Assembly: GCF_900606115.1 (NCBI RefSeq)
Contig: NZ_UWPJ01000031.1
Span: forward strand, 1 to 62,670
DNA: 62,670 nucleotides
Direction of reading: 5' to 3'
Source: Pigmentiphaga humi
Lineage (GTDB): Bacteria; Pseudomonadota; Gammaproteobacteria; Burkholderiales; Burkholderiaceae_B
The translations under genes were made by a program, and so were the position numbers. Of the stretch, positions 40,694 to 48,458 are shown piece after piece (position 1 is the first letter of the stretch; each line of letters begins with the position of its first letter). Below the pieces are notes generated by a model, which was given only the letters and a program-made list of their open reading frames with translations, had not been told where the DNA came from and did not search any database.

Positions 40694-41113
40694 ATGACAA
40701 CCAACTACGTAGCAACCTTTATCACGGTTTCACCCGACAGTACGGTCACCATGGGCCAGGCGCCGTCGAAAGCAGGCTCCACCGCGCAGATCCAGCACCA
40801 GCTCTTGACTGCGCAGCCTTACTACTTCACCAGCGACGAGTTGCTGTTCGAGGTGCACGCCATTCGCCAGGGCATTGCCCCGGAAGATCGCGCGCGTGCG
40901 CGCGAGGCGTTCTTCGCGAAGCCCCAGGCCTGCCTGCGCGCCTCGCCGCTGGTCAAGCAGTTCGGCTGGGGTGTCCACCACGATGCCGATTCGAAGATCG
41001 CCGCCTACGGCATTGAAACCGATGCCTACCGCGAACTAAGCACACGCAAGGACCTGAAAATCGTGGCCGGAATGCGCAGCCAGCGACAGCCAGGGGGATC
41101 CCTAGAAAAGTGA
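40694..41113 (+). CDS. DUF6157-like family protein
   Basis: 139-aa protein of uncharacterised type. It has TTNYVATFITVSPDST at the N-terminus, then a GSTAQIQHQLLTAQPYYFTSDEL-like stretch (helix and strand) and KQFGWGVHHDADSKIAAYG near the end. The overall pattern fits a small cytosolic domain family found in many soil bacteria with no known activity. The ATG at 40694 was chosen because AAGGAA lies 6 bases upstream; 18 codons of further open frame precede it. It lies between two copies of an acetyltransferase gene end, so it may be an inserted gene. Confidence 0.7.
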   Translation: MTTNYVATFITVSPDSTVTMGQAPSKAGSTAQIQHQLLTAQPYYFTSDELLFEVHAIRQGIAPEDRARAREAFFAKPQACLRASPLVKQFGWGVHHDADSKIAAYGIETDAYRELSTRKDLKIVAGMRSQRQPGGSLEK

Positions 41114-41179
41114 ACCGGGGCGTTCTGAACAGAGTAGCGGTGTCCCTGAATAGCCCCTCAGATCCGGGAGTACGTACAT

Positions 41180-41207
41180 GTAGAACGGCCGAACGGCCCC
41201 GTTCTAC
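41180..41207. repeat. Perfect hairpin after the DUF6157-like gene
   Basis: GTAGAACGG (41180-41188) and CCGTTCTAC (41199-41207) are exact inverses, with a further CGGCC/GGCC pairing inside. It may end transcription of the gene at 40694, although no T tract follows. Confidence 0.45.
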
Positions 41208-41286
41208 CGCATCCAGGCAACAGCGACTTCCCGAGCCTGCTTGTTGATCCGTATCGGCCCGGCTGCTACGCCCGCGGACGTCATTG

Positions 41287-41430
41287 CTACGTATGCGATA
41301 AAACCGCTCGGATGAGCGCTCCCAGCCCGGCTACCGCTGCCGCCCCAGCGCCAGCCACGAGGCGGCGCGGCGCATAGCTCAAGCCCAGGGCCGTCATCGC
41401 GGCGCCGCACGACAGCAGGCCCAGCCAGGC
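41287..41430 (-). pseudogene. C-terminal fragment of a membrane protein, cut by an IS end
   Basis: A frame open from the IS boundary to TAG at 41287 encodes 47 residues beginning AWLGLLSCGAAMTALGLSY. It is hydrophobic and looks like the last one or two helices of a transporter-type protein. It starts exactly where the IS inverted repeat begins (41431), so the rest of the gene has been lost. The family cannot be told from this length. Confidence 0.6.
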
Positions 41431-41748
41431 TGACCTGCCCCCGGATTTAGTACTAAGTTGATTTAGAGTCCGGGGTTAAAAATCTCTTCTTGCCGATAGC
41501 CCTTGGCGAACTGCGCCGGCGCCAGATAGCCCAGAGAGCTATGTGGCCGTTCGGTGTTGTACTCGATGCGCCATGCTTCTATCAACGATTTGGCCTGCCG
41601 CAATGACAGGAACCAATGTTCGTTTAACGCTTGCATCGGCTTCCTTGAGCACTCCGATGATCTGTTCTTCCGTGAATCGCTTTTTCATTGCCGTTCCTCT
41701 TGGAACGGACCCTACATCGTTTTGGTACTAATCACGGGGAGCAGGTCA
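41431..41748 (-). mobile_element. Decayed IS3-family (IS407-like) element with internal deletion
   Basis: A 318-bp remnant with both terminal inverted repeats: TGACCTGCCCCCGG at 41431 and its inverse ending GAGCAGGTCA at 41748. OrfA starts at 41688 (MKKRFTEEQIIGVLKEADAS) and stops being OrfA after about 22 codons near 41625. The rest is the C-terminus of OrfB (LRQAKSLIEAWRIEYNTERP, then HSSLGYLAPAQF), stopping at 41463. The catalytic DDE region is missing and the two parts are joined out of frame. Flanking 4-mers (AGGC and GTTT) differ, so no target duplication remains. Confidence 0.85.
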
Positions 41749-41847
41749 GTTTCAACAGGCAGGTCGATGCGCGGGCCGTTCTCTTCCTGCAATCAAATCG
41801 TTAGGAGTTTTCCCTGCCGTTGCGGATGAATGAATAGCGGTGGATGT
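41741..41847. repeat. Direct repeat copy B (at the GNAT gene end)
   Basis: Partner of 40510-40616. It begins inside the last 8 bases of the IS remnant and runs through the final 15 codons of the acetyltransferase gene on the minus strand. Confidence 0.8.
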
Positions 41848-42241
41848 CGGTTCTTAAAATCCACCCTCGATGCTCCCAGTATTTTTGAGCATCGAGATTT
41901 GTTTTGATCACATCGATATGGCTTTTTGTTATGCCGATCGATTCAAGGCGGGCGAGGCAGGATTCAACGAGCGCATTCGCTATGCCTTTTCGTCTGTGTG
42001 CCAGCGCAACGACGAGATGTTGAAGGTATCCGCGCCGCCCGTCGTGGCCGGACATAATAAAACCCCCCACTTCGCTCTCGATCTTCGCAATGAAGCTCAG
42101 CTCGGGATTTCTCTCCAGGTAACGGCGGGTATTTTCATAGGAGTCTGCGTCGCGGAAGGTGGTTCCGGGCGTCTTTTTCATTAAATCCATGACCGAATCA
42201 TAGTCATCGATCGTCATTGGAATAATTGAGAACATTGGCAC
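41801..42241 (-). CDS. GNAT-family N-acetyltransferase
   Basis: 146-aa acetyltransferase. It has an N-terminal strand-helix region (SIIPMTIDDYDSVMDLMKKT), a central GGFIMSGHDGRRGYLQHLVV strand pair, and the acetyl-CoA loop RRKGIANALVESCL (around residues 95-108), followed by the typical WEHRGW end of the fold. The substrate is unknown. The start is GTG at 42241 or ATG at 42235. It belongs to the A/T-richer stretch, and its last codons are duplicated 1.2 kb away. Confidence 0.88.
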   Translation of the reverse strand: MPMFSIIPMTIDDYDSVMDLMKKTPGTTFRDADSYENTRRYLERNPELSFIAKIESEVGGFIMSGHDGRRGYLQHLVVALAHRRKGIANALVESCLARLESIGITKSHIDVIKTNLDAQKYWEHRGWILRTDIHRYSFIRNGRENS

Positions 42242-42442
42242 GTTGTACGTTGTTTTGCGCGTACCTCTATGATGTCATGAACATGCAGTCCGGGCGGAGC
42301 TGCAGCTCGCAGACCGCCTGTATTACCGCCAGGACGATGCACAACAGCGCGATGTACGCCTTGGCATGGAGGCAGTCGGGAGTCTTGGCGATCGCCGTGC
42401 CGGCGGCGTTCGCCAGTTGACGCCGCGTGGCTGGCGCACCTC
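42242..42442. other. Gap with a hydrophobic reading frame, no clear gene
   Basis: A minus-strand frame ending at 42267 contains a membrane-like segment (AYIALLCIVLAVIQAVCEL), but it has no start codon of its own before running into the next gene. It may be a remnant of a small membrane protein; a complete gene cannot be supported. Confidence 0.3.
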
Positions 42443-43120
42443 TTAAACGGCTCCCGCGTCCAGATGCGCGATAAATTCGTCCCCGTTCATGACGTAACCG
42501 AAGAATGCCTGGAACGTGTCGAGCGAGGCACCGTGTTCCGATTCGGTCAGTGCGGCATTCGCGTTTGAGATCATGATGGACCTGTAGTTCTTCATCATGG
42601 CGTCCCGGGCTGTCGAGTCGCAGCATACGTTGGTCAACGTGCCGCAGATCGCCGTGGTCTCGATGCCGCGCTCTTTCAGAATGGCGTCCAGGCGGGACGA
42701 TTCCTCCGCAAATGCGCTGAACTTTATTTTCTTGACGTAGATATCTTCCTGCCGGTGATCCAATCCCTCATAAAGGGAGAAACCGGAGCTGTCCTCGCTG
42801 AGCCCTTCGAGTCTCAGGCCGCGCGCACGTGCGTTGAGCCCTTCCGCATGATGGCGCCACCAGTGCAGAAGCGCGCCTTCGGCCGTCGTCTGGATCCAGA
42901 CGACCATCCCCCCGCTTCCGCGAACCGCCTCGGCCACTTTGTTGATTTCGTCTACGATGCCGCGCGCGGCATGCGAGCGGGGAGCATAGTCCTCGCGGAC
43001 GAAATAATTCTGCATATCGACGATAACGAGCGCGGTGGTCGCCGGATCGAGAGCCGGGACGGTCTGCCCACGGCGGCGTTCGATTCTTTCGATAATGCTG
43101 GGGGGAGTGGTGTAGGGCAC
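42443..43120 (-). CDS. Isochorismatase-like cysteine hydrolase
   Basis: 225-aa cytosolic hydrolase of the isochorismatase/nicotinamidase superfamily. The triad is visible: Asp in VIVDMQNYF (about D34), Lys in KKIKFSAF (about K132) and Cys in GTLTNVCCDST (about C167). Members hydrolyse amides such as N-carbamoylsarcosine, biuret or maleamate, or vinyl ethers. The start is GTG with GAGGA 8 bases before. It is divergent from a Bug receptor across 167 bp, which suggests the pair handles one amide-type substrate. Confidence 0.9.
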   Translation of the reverse strand: MPYTTPPSIIERIERRRGQTVPALDPATTALVIVDMQNYFVREDYAPRSHAARGIVDEINKVAEAVRGSGGMVVWIQTTAEGALLHWWRHHAEGLNARARGLRLEGLSEDSSGFSLYEGLDHRQEDIYVKKIKFSAFAEESSRLDAILKERGIETTAICGTLTNVCCDSTARDAMMKNYRSIMISNANAALTESEHGASLDTFQAFFGYVMNGDEFIAHLDAGAV

Positions 43121-43287
43121 TGTATCGTCCTCGAAGCTGATCGCGGACTAGGCTATCAGATCGATGCTTTACGTGCCCGTGGCGGCGCAATGATATTTTT
43201 TCATAGGCGCTACAAAGAATTTTAGTTGGACATCCGATTTTGGCGATGCCTAACATCGGTCCGGTAACGTAAATAAAAGAGATAGAA

Positions 43288-44256
43288 ATGTTCCGAGACA
43301 CTATTCGATCGTGCGCCATTGCCGCGGTCTTCATGGCGCCGTCGCTGCTGCAGGCGCAAACGAATTGGCCTACTCGCCCCATCACCCTCGTGGTGCCTTT
43401 CGCACCCGGCGGTGTTGCGGACAAAATCGCTCGCCCGGTTGCGGAAGCTTTGCAGACATCCTTGGGGAAACCCGTGGTGGTGGAAAATCGGGTGGGAGCA
43501 GGCGGCGGGATCGGTATGGCGCATGTGGCGAATTCAGCGCCGGACGGCTATACCTTGTTGCTCGCGCTGAATTCGATCTCGGTCATTCCCGAGGCCGACA
43601 AGATCATGAACCGCAAGCCGATGTACTCGATGAACCAGTTCGAGGGAATCGCGCGTTTCACGGCCGAGACGGTTGTGTTGGTCGTCAACGCCAATAGCAA
43701 GTGGCGGAGCGTGGCGGATTTCGTCAAGACGGGGGGTGAACGGGAGATCAGCTATGCCTCTTCCGGCACTTATGGCACGCAGCATATTTTCATGGAAGCG
43801 CTACGCCAGCAGGCAGATTTGAAAATGGTCCACGTGCCGTACACGGGAGCGGCCCCCGCGACCATGGCGCTGCTCGGCGGCCAGGTAGAGGCGTTGGTCA
43901 CCTCTCCCGCGTCGGTGGTGGAGCATGTCAAAGCAGGCAAGCTGCGGGTGCTCGCCCATTACGGCACCGCGCCCGTCGATGTTTTTCCCGATGTTCCCAG
44001 TTTGATCGCATCAGGCTACAACGTGCAGTTTCCGCAATGGGCGGGCCTGTTTGCGCCGAAAGGCATTCCGGATAATGTCCGGCAGCGCTTGCGCACCGCT
44101 GCAAGAGAGGCCGCCCAAAGTTCACGGGTAAAAGAACTGGTATTGGCCGCCGGATCCGAAATCGCGTTTCTGGACGGTCCTGAATTCCAAAAATACTGGG
44201 CCGAGGACGCAAGCATGCTCACCGCGACGGTGCAGAAAATCGGGCGTATTGATTAA
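43288..44256 (+). CDS. Bug-family periplasmic binding protein (TTT substrate-binding)
   Basis: 322-aa secreted receptor. The signal peptide ends near LLQAQ (residue 23), followed by WPTRPITLVVPFAPGGVADK and KPVVVENRVGAGGG. GAGATAG precedes the ATG. It is divergent from the cysteine hydrolase, which is its likely partner gene. It has no transporter membrane subunits nearby. Confidence 0.93.
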   Translation: MFRDTIRSCAIAAVFMAPSLLQAQTNWPTRPITLVVPFAPGGVADKIARPVAEALQTSLGKPVVVENRVGAGGGIGMAHVANSAPDGYTLLLALNSISVIPEADKIMNRKPMYSMNQFEGIARFTAETVVLVVNANSKWRSVADFVKTGGEREISYASSGTYGTQHIFMEALRQQADLKMVHVPYTGAAPATMALLGGQVEALVTSPASVVEHVKAGKLRVLAHYGTAPVDVFPDVPSLIASGYNVQFPQWAGLFAPKGIPDNVRQRLRTAAREAAQSSRVKELVLAAGSEIAFLDGPEFQKYWAEDASMLTATVQKIGRID

Positions 44257-44380
44257 TCGATTGCCGCCGTCCGTATTGTCGGCCTGGCCCGGAAATTTGG
44301 TGGAAGAGCGTGAACGGGGCAGGCCACTCCCATCTAAGAAACTGACGATCAGCGGTTCAGCGGGGTAGTGCCGCCACAAA

Positions 44381-44434
44381 AATAGGTTGCATGCGAACTA
44401 TTTATCAAGCAAAATAGTTCGCATGCAACCTATT
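44381..44434. promoter_or_regulatory. Perfect 23-bp inverted repeat over the MarR gene start
   Basis: Bases 44381-44403 are the exact reverse complement of 44412-44434, separated by 8 bases. Each arm has GCATGC at its centre (44389-44394 and 44421-44426), 32 bases apart, about three helical turns. The right arm contains the ATG at 44423. It is very probably a double operator for autorepression by the MarR protein; as RNA it could also fold into a hairpin that hides the start. Confidence 0.75.
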
Positions 44435-44908
44435 TCCGCTCCCACACCACCCCCCTTCGACCCCGACCAGGCCCATGCCCGCTTCGGCCGCCTGCTGGGC
44501 GCCGTCTACCGGAAATGGCGCCGTTCGGTCGATCTGCACTTCAAGGAAATGGGGCTGTCCGACGCGTCGCGCGCGCCGCTGCTGGCGCTGTACGACCGGG
44601 GCGAAGCGATGCGCCAGAAGGACCTGGCGGAGATCCTGTCGCTGGAGAAGTCGTCGCTGGTGCGGGTCTTGACCCAGCTGCGGCAGATGGGGCTGGTGGA
44701 GTGGGAGGTCGAGGAGTCGGACCGGCGGGCGAAGGCGATATGCCTGACCCGGCAGGGGCAGGCCAGGGTCGAACAGTTGCTGGCCAAGAGCATGGAGATC
44801 GAGCACAGCATACTGGCCGGCCTGAGCGCGGACGAGTTGCGGGTGACGCGGCAGACGCTGGAGAAGATCGCCCGCCGTTTCGATGCGCTGAAGGGGCGGG
44901 ATGCATGA
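44423..44908 (+). CDS. MarR-family regulator
   Basis: 161-aa winged-helix repressor type. The helix-turn-helix is at about residues 60-85 (MRQKDLAEILSLEKSSLVRV) and the wing includes EESDRRAKAICLT. The ATG at 44423 lies inside a long perfect inverted repeat and has no clear ribosome binding site, so the mRNA may be leaderless or the start could be the TTG at 44387. Its stop overlaps the next gene's start (ATGA), so it is co-transcribed with an MFS exporter that it probably represses. Confidence 0.9.
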   Translation: MQPISAPTPPPFDPDQAHARFGRLLGAVYRKWRRSVDLHFKEMGLSDASRAPLLALYDRGEAMRQKDLAEILSLEKSSLVRVLTQLRQMGLVEWEVEESDRRAKAICLTRQGQARVEQLLAKSMEIEHSILAGLSADELRVTRQTLEKIARRFDALKGRDA

Positions 44909-46128
44909 AGAAGTCTATCCAGGCGCCTCCAGCGTCGGGGCCTTTTTCGCCGTCCGTTCGCGCTCCCCTGTGGCTGCTGGTGCTGGTCACGCTGAGCGGC
45001 ACGATGGCCATGCATATTTTCATGCCGGCGCTGCCGCTGGCCGGCGCTGATCTGAGAGCCAGCCCGGCCGGCATGCAGCAGACCATTACGCTCTATGTGG
45101 TGGGGCTGGCGTTCGGGCAGCTCATCTACGGTCCGGTTTCCGACACGATCGGGCGCAAGCCGACGCTGCTGGTGGGCTTGGGGCTGTACCTGGTGTCGAG
45201 CGTTTTCGCGCTGTTCGCGCCGACGCTGGAGTGGCTGCTGGCGGCCCGCCTGGCCCAGGCGCTGGGCGGGGCGGCGGGCATTACGCTGGGCCGTTCCATC
45301 GTGCGCGATATTTCCACGCCGGAGCGCGCGACCAAGGATCTGGCGCTGCTGAACCTGCTGACGCTGGTCGGGCCGGGCCTGTCGCCCATTCTCGGGTCTT
45401 TTCTGGCCGGCCAGTTCGGCTGGCGGTCGATCTACGTATTCCTGGTGGGCATCGCCGCGGTGATGGTGCTGTGCGCCTGGCGGCTGCTGCCGGAAACGAA
45501 TCAGAACCGGTCGGCGCTGGCCTTCGGCAAGATCGCGAAGGACTATGGCAGGCTGACGGCGAATCGGCGTTTCGTGGGCTTTATGCTCGGCGGCGCCTGT
45601 TCCAGCACGGCGCTCTATCCTTATCTGGCGACGGCGCCCTATATCGTGCATGGGCAGTTGAATCTGCCGATTTCGCAGATAGGCTGGTTCGCCGCCGTGA
45701 CCATCGTCGGCGCCAGCCTGGGATCGTCGCTGACGCGGCGCCTGGTCGGCCGCTTGCAGACCGAGCTTTTCCTCTACATGGGGGTGTGCCTGAGCCTGAG
45801 CATGGCGGTGCTGTTCCTGATCGTGCAGACGATGGGATGGCTGAACGTGCCGCTGCTGATCGCGCTTACTTTTACGCTGACGATGGGCGCGGGCATGGCC
45901 AGCCCGGCGGCGCTGTCCCGTTCGCTGTCGGTGGCGCCCGGGCTGACGGGGTCGGCGGCGGGCCTGTATGGTTTCGGGCAGATGGCGGCGGGGGCCGTGG
46001 GTACCCGGCTGGTGGGCTATGGCAGCGATCCGGCCATCGCCTGCGCGCTGGTGCAGATTTTCCTCACGCTGGCGGGGCTGGCGGCGTTCCGGATGGCGAC
46101 CCGCGGGCCCGCGGCGGCTCCGGCGTAG
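44905..46128 (+). CDS. Bcr/CflA-type MFS drug exporter
   Basis: 407-aa inner-membrane antiporter with 12 predicted helices. Family signs are MHIFMPALPLAGADL in helix 1, GPVSDTIGRKPTLLVG (the MFS motif A) after helix 2, and GRSIVRDI in helix 4, as in Bcr/CflA. It probably expels a toxic small molecule such as an antibiotic or an aromatic acid. Translation is coupled to the MarR gene by a 4-base overlap. Confidence 0.92.
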   Translation: MKKSIQAPPASGPFSPSVRAPLWLLVLVTLSGTMAMHIFMPALPLAGADLRASPAGMQQTITLYVVGLAFGQLIYGPVSDTIGRKPTLLVGLGLYLVSSVFALFAPTLEWLLAARLAQALGGAAGITLGRSIVRDISTPERATKDLALLNLLTLVGPGLSPILGSFLAGQFGWRSIYVFLVGIAAVMVLCAWRLLPETNQNRSALAFGKIAKDYGRLTANRRFVGFMLGGACSSTALYPYLATAPYIVHGQLNLPISQIGWFAAVTIVGASLGSSLTRRLVGRLQTELFLYMGVCLSLSMAVLFLIVQTMGWLNVPLLIALTFTLTMGAGMASPAALSRSLSVAPGLTGSAAGLYGFGQMAAGAVGTRLVGYGSDPAIACALVQIFLTLAGLAAFRMATRGPAAAPA

Positions 46129-46207
46129 AAGGCGCGGCCGCCTCGACCCGGCTGCGGTAAGCTATTCCCGCTCGTTATTCGTCGTTCCTCTGCAAGGATT
46201 TTTCACC

Positions 46208-47188
46208 ATGAAACCGCTTCTTCCGTTCCGCGCGATGGCGCTGGCCCTGGCCGCCGTGCTGGCAGGCTCAGCCGCGCCGGCCAGCGCGGCCGATGCGCCC
46301 ATCCGCATTCTCGTGGGCTTCGCGCCGGGCGGCAGCACGGACGTAATCGCGCGTCATCTTGCGCTGGGCATGCAGCAGGCGCTGAACCGGCCGGTGGTGG
46401 TGGAGAACAAGCCGGGCGCGGGCGGCCAGATCGCGGCGCAGGCCTTGAAGGCGTCGCGGCCGGACGGCCTGACGCTGTTCCTGTCCAACAGCCACTCGGT
46501 ATCGATGATTCCGCTCACGCTGCTCAAGCCGGGCTACGACCCGGAGGCGGATTTCGCGCCGGTGGGGCTGGTGGCGATCAATCCCGACGTATTCGCGATC
46601 AATCCCGCCGTGGCGGGCAACGTGTCCGGGCTGCGCGAGTTCGGCCAATGGGCGGCGGCGCATCCGGGCCAGGGCAATGTGGGCGTGCCGGCGCCGGCCA
46701 GCGCGCCGGATTTCGCGGTGGGCATCGTGGGCAAGGCCTTGAAGGCCGATCTGAAGGCGGTGCCGTATCGGGGCGATGGGCCCGTGGCCCAGGACGTGGT
46801 GGCGGGCCAGGTTCCCGCCGGCATCGGCTCGGTGGGGGCGATGCTGCCGTTCGCACAGGCCGGCCGGCTGCGCATTGCGGCCGTGAACGGCACGCAGCGG
46901 CTGGCCATCCTGCCCGAGGTGCCGACGTATGCGGAACTGGGCATCAAGGGCTACGAAGAGGTCATCTTCACCGCCATGTTCGCGCCGGCGGGCACGCCGG
47001 AAGCCACGATCCAGCACTACAACGCCATTATTTCCCGGCTGGTGAAGGCGCCGGAGTTCGCGGAGAAGATCTCGGCGCTGGGCATCATCCCGGCCGCCAG
47101 CACTCCCGCGGAATTGGCGGCGCGCGTGCGCAATACCAACAGGATCTGGGCGGGCATGGTCAAGGACGCCGGCTACCAGCCGCAATGA
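46208..47188 (+). CDS. Bug-family periplasmic binding protein (TTT substrate-binding)
   Basis: 326-aa secreted receptor. A long signal peptide ends near PASAADA (residue 28), then comes IRILVGFAPGGSTDVIAR and RPVVVENKPGAGGQ. AAGGA precedes the ATG by about 10 bases. It lies 79 bases after the exporter and may be on its own transcript. The ligand is unknown. Confidence 0.92.
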   Translation: MKPLLPFRAMALALAAVLAGSAAPASAADAPIRILVGFAPGGSTDVIARHLALGMQQALNRPVVVENKPGAGGQIAAQALKASRPDGLTLFLSNSHSVSMIPLTLLKPGYDPEADFAPVGLVAINPDVFAINPAVAGNVSGLREFGQWAAAHPGQGNVGVPAPASAPDFAVGIVGKALKADLKAVPYRGDGPVAQDVVAGQVPAGIGSVGAMLPFAQAGRLRIAAVNGTQRLAILPEVPTYAELGIKGYEEVIFTAMFAPAGTPEATIQHYNAIISRLVKAPEFAEKISALGIIPAASTPAELAARVRNTNRIWAGMVKDAGYQPQ

Positions 47189-47246
47189 CGAAAGCTTCCG
47201 CCGTGGCGCGCCGGCCGAGGCGGGAGCCTGGAAAGGCCTGCCCGGC

Positions 47247-48266
47247 CTAGGAGCGCTTGCCGTCCTGGCGCTTGCGCTGGAAGGGGTAGGCGCCGCGCGG
47301 CGAGGGAGGATGGCGGGGCGATACCAGCAGCGACAGGACCATGGTCGCGCCCAGGATCAGCACCGTGCCGAGCAGCGACCACTGCACGGGGATCTTGTAC
47401 AGGTCGATCAGCAGCATCTTCGCGCCGATGAGCACGAGCACCAGCGCCAGGCCGTAGGGCAGCAGGTGGAAGCGCTCGTGCATGCCCGCCAGCAGGAAAT
47501 ACATGGCGCGCAACCCCAGGATCGCGAAGACGTTCGAGGTCAGCACGATGAACGGGTCGGTGGTGATGGCGAAGATGGCGGGGATGGAGTCGACCGCGAA
47601 GACGACGTCGACGACGCCGATCAGCAAGACGACCAGCAGCATGGGCGTGGCGGTCCGGTGGCCGTCGATCCGCGTGAAGAACCGCTCGCCGTCGTAGTCG
47701 TCAGATACTTTCAGGTGCTTGCGGAACCACAGCAGGGCGGGGTTGGCGTCGAGGTCGGGCTCCTGGCCCGCGGCCAGCCACATCTTGATGCCGGTGAAGA
47801 CGAGGAAGGCGCCGAATACGTACAGGATCCAGTGGAAGGAGGCGATCATCCAGGCGCCGATGAGGATGAGCAGGCCGCGCAGCACCAGCGCGGCCAGGAT
47901 GCCGATCATCAGCACGCGCTTCTGGAACTCGGGCGGGACCGCGAAGTAGGTGAACAGCATCAGGAACACGAAGATGTTGTCCACCGCGAGGGCTTTCTCG
48001 ACCAGGTAGCCGGTGACGAATTCCAGCGCCTTGGCGTTGGCCAGTTCGCGCGCCACCGCGTCGCCGCCCAGGCCGCCCAGGCGCCACCACAGCAGCCCGA
48101 CGAAGACGAAGCTGACGGCGACCCAGATGGCCGACCAGATGGCGGCGGCGCGCAGGGTGACCTTGCGCGCGCCTTGGCGGTTCAGTGCGAGGAAGTCCAC
48201 CGCCAGCGCGACGGCGACGAAAAGTGCGAACAGCGACCACAGCAGCGGGGTGCCGATGGAGACCAT
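47247..48266 (-). CDS. TerC-family integral membrane protein (Alx-like)
   Basis: 339-aa inner-membrane protein with about nine helices. Typical family segments are EKALAVDNIFVFLMLF (acidic residue and Asn in the membrane), DVVFAVDSIPAIFAIT and SNVFAILGLRAMYFLL. Alx/MntP-like TerC proteins export or handle manganese and other metals, including for metalated exoenzymes. A yybP-ykoY riboswitch precedes it, so it should be switched on by Mn2+ and possibly alkaline pH. Confidence 0.93.
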   Translation of the reverse strand: MVSIGTPLLWSLFALFVAVALAVDFLALNRQGARKVTLRAAAIWSAIWVAVSFVFVGLLWWRLGGLGGDAVARELANAKALEFVTGYLVEKALAVDNIFVFLMLFTYFAVPPEFQKRVLMIGILAALVLRGLLILIGAWMIASFHWILYVFGAFLVFTGIKMWLAAGQEPDLDANPALLWFRKHLKVSDDYDGERFFTRIDGHRTATPMLLVVLLIGVVDVVFAVDSIPAIFAITTDPFIVLTSNVFAILGLRAMYFLLAGMHERFHLLPYGLALVLVLIGAKMLLIDLYKIPVQWSLLGTVLILGATMVLSLLVSPRHPPSPRGAYPFQRKRQDGKRS

Positions 48267-48284
48267 GGCGATCTTCTCCTGAAA

Positions 48285-48428
48285 GGATGAGGTCTGGTCC
48301 GGTCTCGCCTTCCGCCGCGTGGGCGGGTCGCGCTGCCGGGACCCCGGCCGTGTCTGGCCGAGGATCCGTGTTGACGGCAGTTGCGTGAGCCAGGCTGGCT
48401 CCGGCTACTCCCCGTGGGAGTCCCGATT
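48285..48428 (-). ncRNA. yybP-ykoY (manganese) riboswitch upstream of the TerC gene
   Basis: On the minus strand, 5' to 3', the conserved elements appear in the usual order and spacing: GGGGAGTAG (48405-48413), CCGTCAACACGG (about 48366-48377), the GGCCGGGGTCCCGGC hairpin (about 48336-48351), and GGCGGAAGGCGAGACC (48301-48316). The TerC start codon is about 35 bases further on, with a CAGGAGAAG ribosome binding site. The outer ends are approximate. Confidence 0.85.
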
Positions 48429-48458
48429 ACAGCAATGCCGTGCGATGGTGTCAATCAT

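Noticed and set aside
42226-42420. Small 64-codon plus-strand frame after the GNAT gene
   Set aside because: No ribosome binding site, cysteine-rich random composition and no recognisable family; it begins inside the GNAT gene's start region.
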